This document shows positions 63,379-64,000 of a stretch of 64,000 nucleotides of DNA, piece by piece (position 1 is the first letter of the stretch; every line of letters begins with the position of its first letter). The translations under genes and the position numbers were made by a program. Where the stretch lies: NCBI GenBank assembly GCA_018401375.1, contig JAGYKR010000011.1, positions 1 to 64,000 on the forward strand, written 5' to 3'. The notes beneath the pieces were generated by a model, which worked only from the letters and a program-made list of their open reading frames with translations, was not told where the DNA came from and ran no database searches. This DNA is from Ilumatobacteraceae bacterium. Lineage in GTDB: Bacteria; Actinomycetota; Acidimicrobiia; Acidimicrobiales; Ilumatobacteraceae.

Positions 63379-64000
63379 TCACGTTGGACCTACGGAACGT
63401 TCGGGTCTGCTCGTCATCGTGGCCCCGGCGATGACCACCAGCATGCCCGCCACGGAGATCAGGCTCAGGGCCTCTGATCTGAATGTCACTCCGAGCACTG
63501 TGGCGATGATCGGAGTGAAAAACACCCCGATCATGCCGCGCACAGGACCTGTTCGCTTCAGTAGTACCCCGAACAAGGTGAACGCACCACCGGTTCCGAT
63601 CGTCCCGAGCACCACCAACGCAATCACACCAGACCAGGTGATTTCGCTGTGTCCCAGCCCTTCGAGCCCAGCCGGCAGGGTCCACAAAATCGCAAAGACC
63701 ATCACGTGTAATAACACCGGCAGCGAGCCGTAACGACGCTGCAGTGGGGTAACCACGTTGACCCCGACGGCGTAACACAGGACCGCTGCGATCAGAAGCA
63801 GTACCCCGCGTAGGTCAGCGCTTCCAGCTGCGTTGATCGAGCCGTACGAAATCAGCACAATGCCAACGGTGCCGACGAGGACTGCGAGCACTTGGGTGGG
63901 ATGCGGCAGGCGCCGTGCGAAGAGCGCCGCCACGGCGACTGTGGAGATCGGTAGGGCGCCATTGATCATTCCGGCCACTGCACTCGAGGTGGTCTCCTCG
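63379..64000 (-). CDS. EamA/DMT-family exporter, C-terminal part (5' end outside window)
   Basis: About 207 residues are visible; the frame runs into the window edge, so the N-terminus is missing. Several hydrophobic helices and the second EamA repeat can be seen, including LLLIAAVLCYAVGVNVV and GTGGAFTLFGVLLKRTGPVRG, and ending in VAGMLVVIAGATMTSR. DMT exporters move small metabolites or amino acids; the substrate is unknown. Confidence 0.8.
   Translation of the reverse strand, partial: EETTSSAVAGMINGALPISTVAVAALFARRLPHPTQVLAVLVGTVGIVLISYGSINAAGSADLRGVLLLIAAVLCYAVGVNVVTPLQRRYGSLPVLLHVMVFAILWTLPAGLEGLGHSEITWSGVIALVVLGTIGTGGAFTLFGVLLKRTGPVRGMIGVFFTPIIATVLGVTFRSEALSLISVAGMLVVIAGATMTSRPERSVGPT

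Overview
The window reads as high-GC actinobacterial DNA, and I infer class Acidimicrobiia or a close relative. The support is a secretin-free Tad pilus locus ending in a LysM/BTAD protein, linked radA and disA, a DsbA-family protein of the mycothiol nitroreductase type, frequent GTG/TTG starts, tight ATGA/TGATG overlaps, and menaquinone-type respiration with two complex I loci. I saw no rRNA, tRNA, insertion sequence, prophage or CRISPR array. The DNA looks chromosomal and core-like.

Layout. 1-2112: two overlapping CorC/HlyC-type membrane proteins and a convergent Cys-type glutathione peroxidase. 2224-12477: a Tad pilus operon (prepilin peptidase, RcpC, TadZ-like, TadA, TadB, TadC, a Flp-like prepilin, three TadE-like pseudopilins, and a large membrane LysM protein with a cytosolic winged-helix/BTAD end). 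12523-16163: an N-carbamoyl-D-amino-acid hydrolase and a one-chain molybdenum hydroxylase. 16168-22259: disA, radA, a VOC protein, a DsbA-like oxidoreductase, an LppM-like lipoprotein and a DUF1353 membrane protein. 22167-27178: clpC, a polyprenyl diphosphate synthase and a geranylgeranyl-reductase-family enzyme, the last two probably making and saturating the menaquinone tail.

27175-62187 is respiratory. A monoheme cytochrome c is divergent from a bc-type operon that encodes a small membrane protein, a 2x[4Fe-4S] ferredoxin, split cytochrome b, Rieske protein, diheme cytochrome c and another membrane protein. This operon runs without a break into a full 14-gene nuoA-N set, giving a head-to-tail block of about 20.5 kb. 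After threonine dehydratase and an MFS transporter on the other strand, a second complex I operon follows (nuoABCDHIJKLMN, no nuoEFG), then a MidA/NDUFAF7-family methyltransferase and a partial DMT exporter.

The most interesting signals are these. The second NuoD has Trp where the quinone-binding Tyr normally sits. It also has Arg at the site that NDUFAF7 methylates in mitochondrial NDUFS2, while the first NuoD has Thr there, and the NDUFAF7 homologue lies directly beside the second operon. The bc operon carries a ferredoxin subunit and split cytochrome b. A short IPEHLL(K/E)R peptide recurs at the N-termini of two different subunits. The LysM/BTAD protein has a topology that would place LysM outside and the DNA-binding end inside. 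Two 17-bp motifs sit facing outward in the 407-bp gap between the divergent cytochrome genes.
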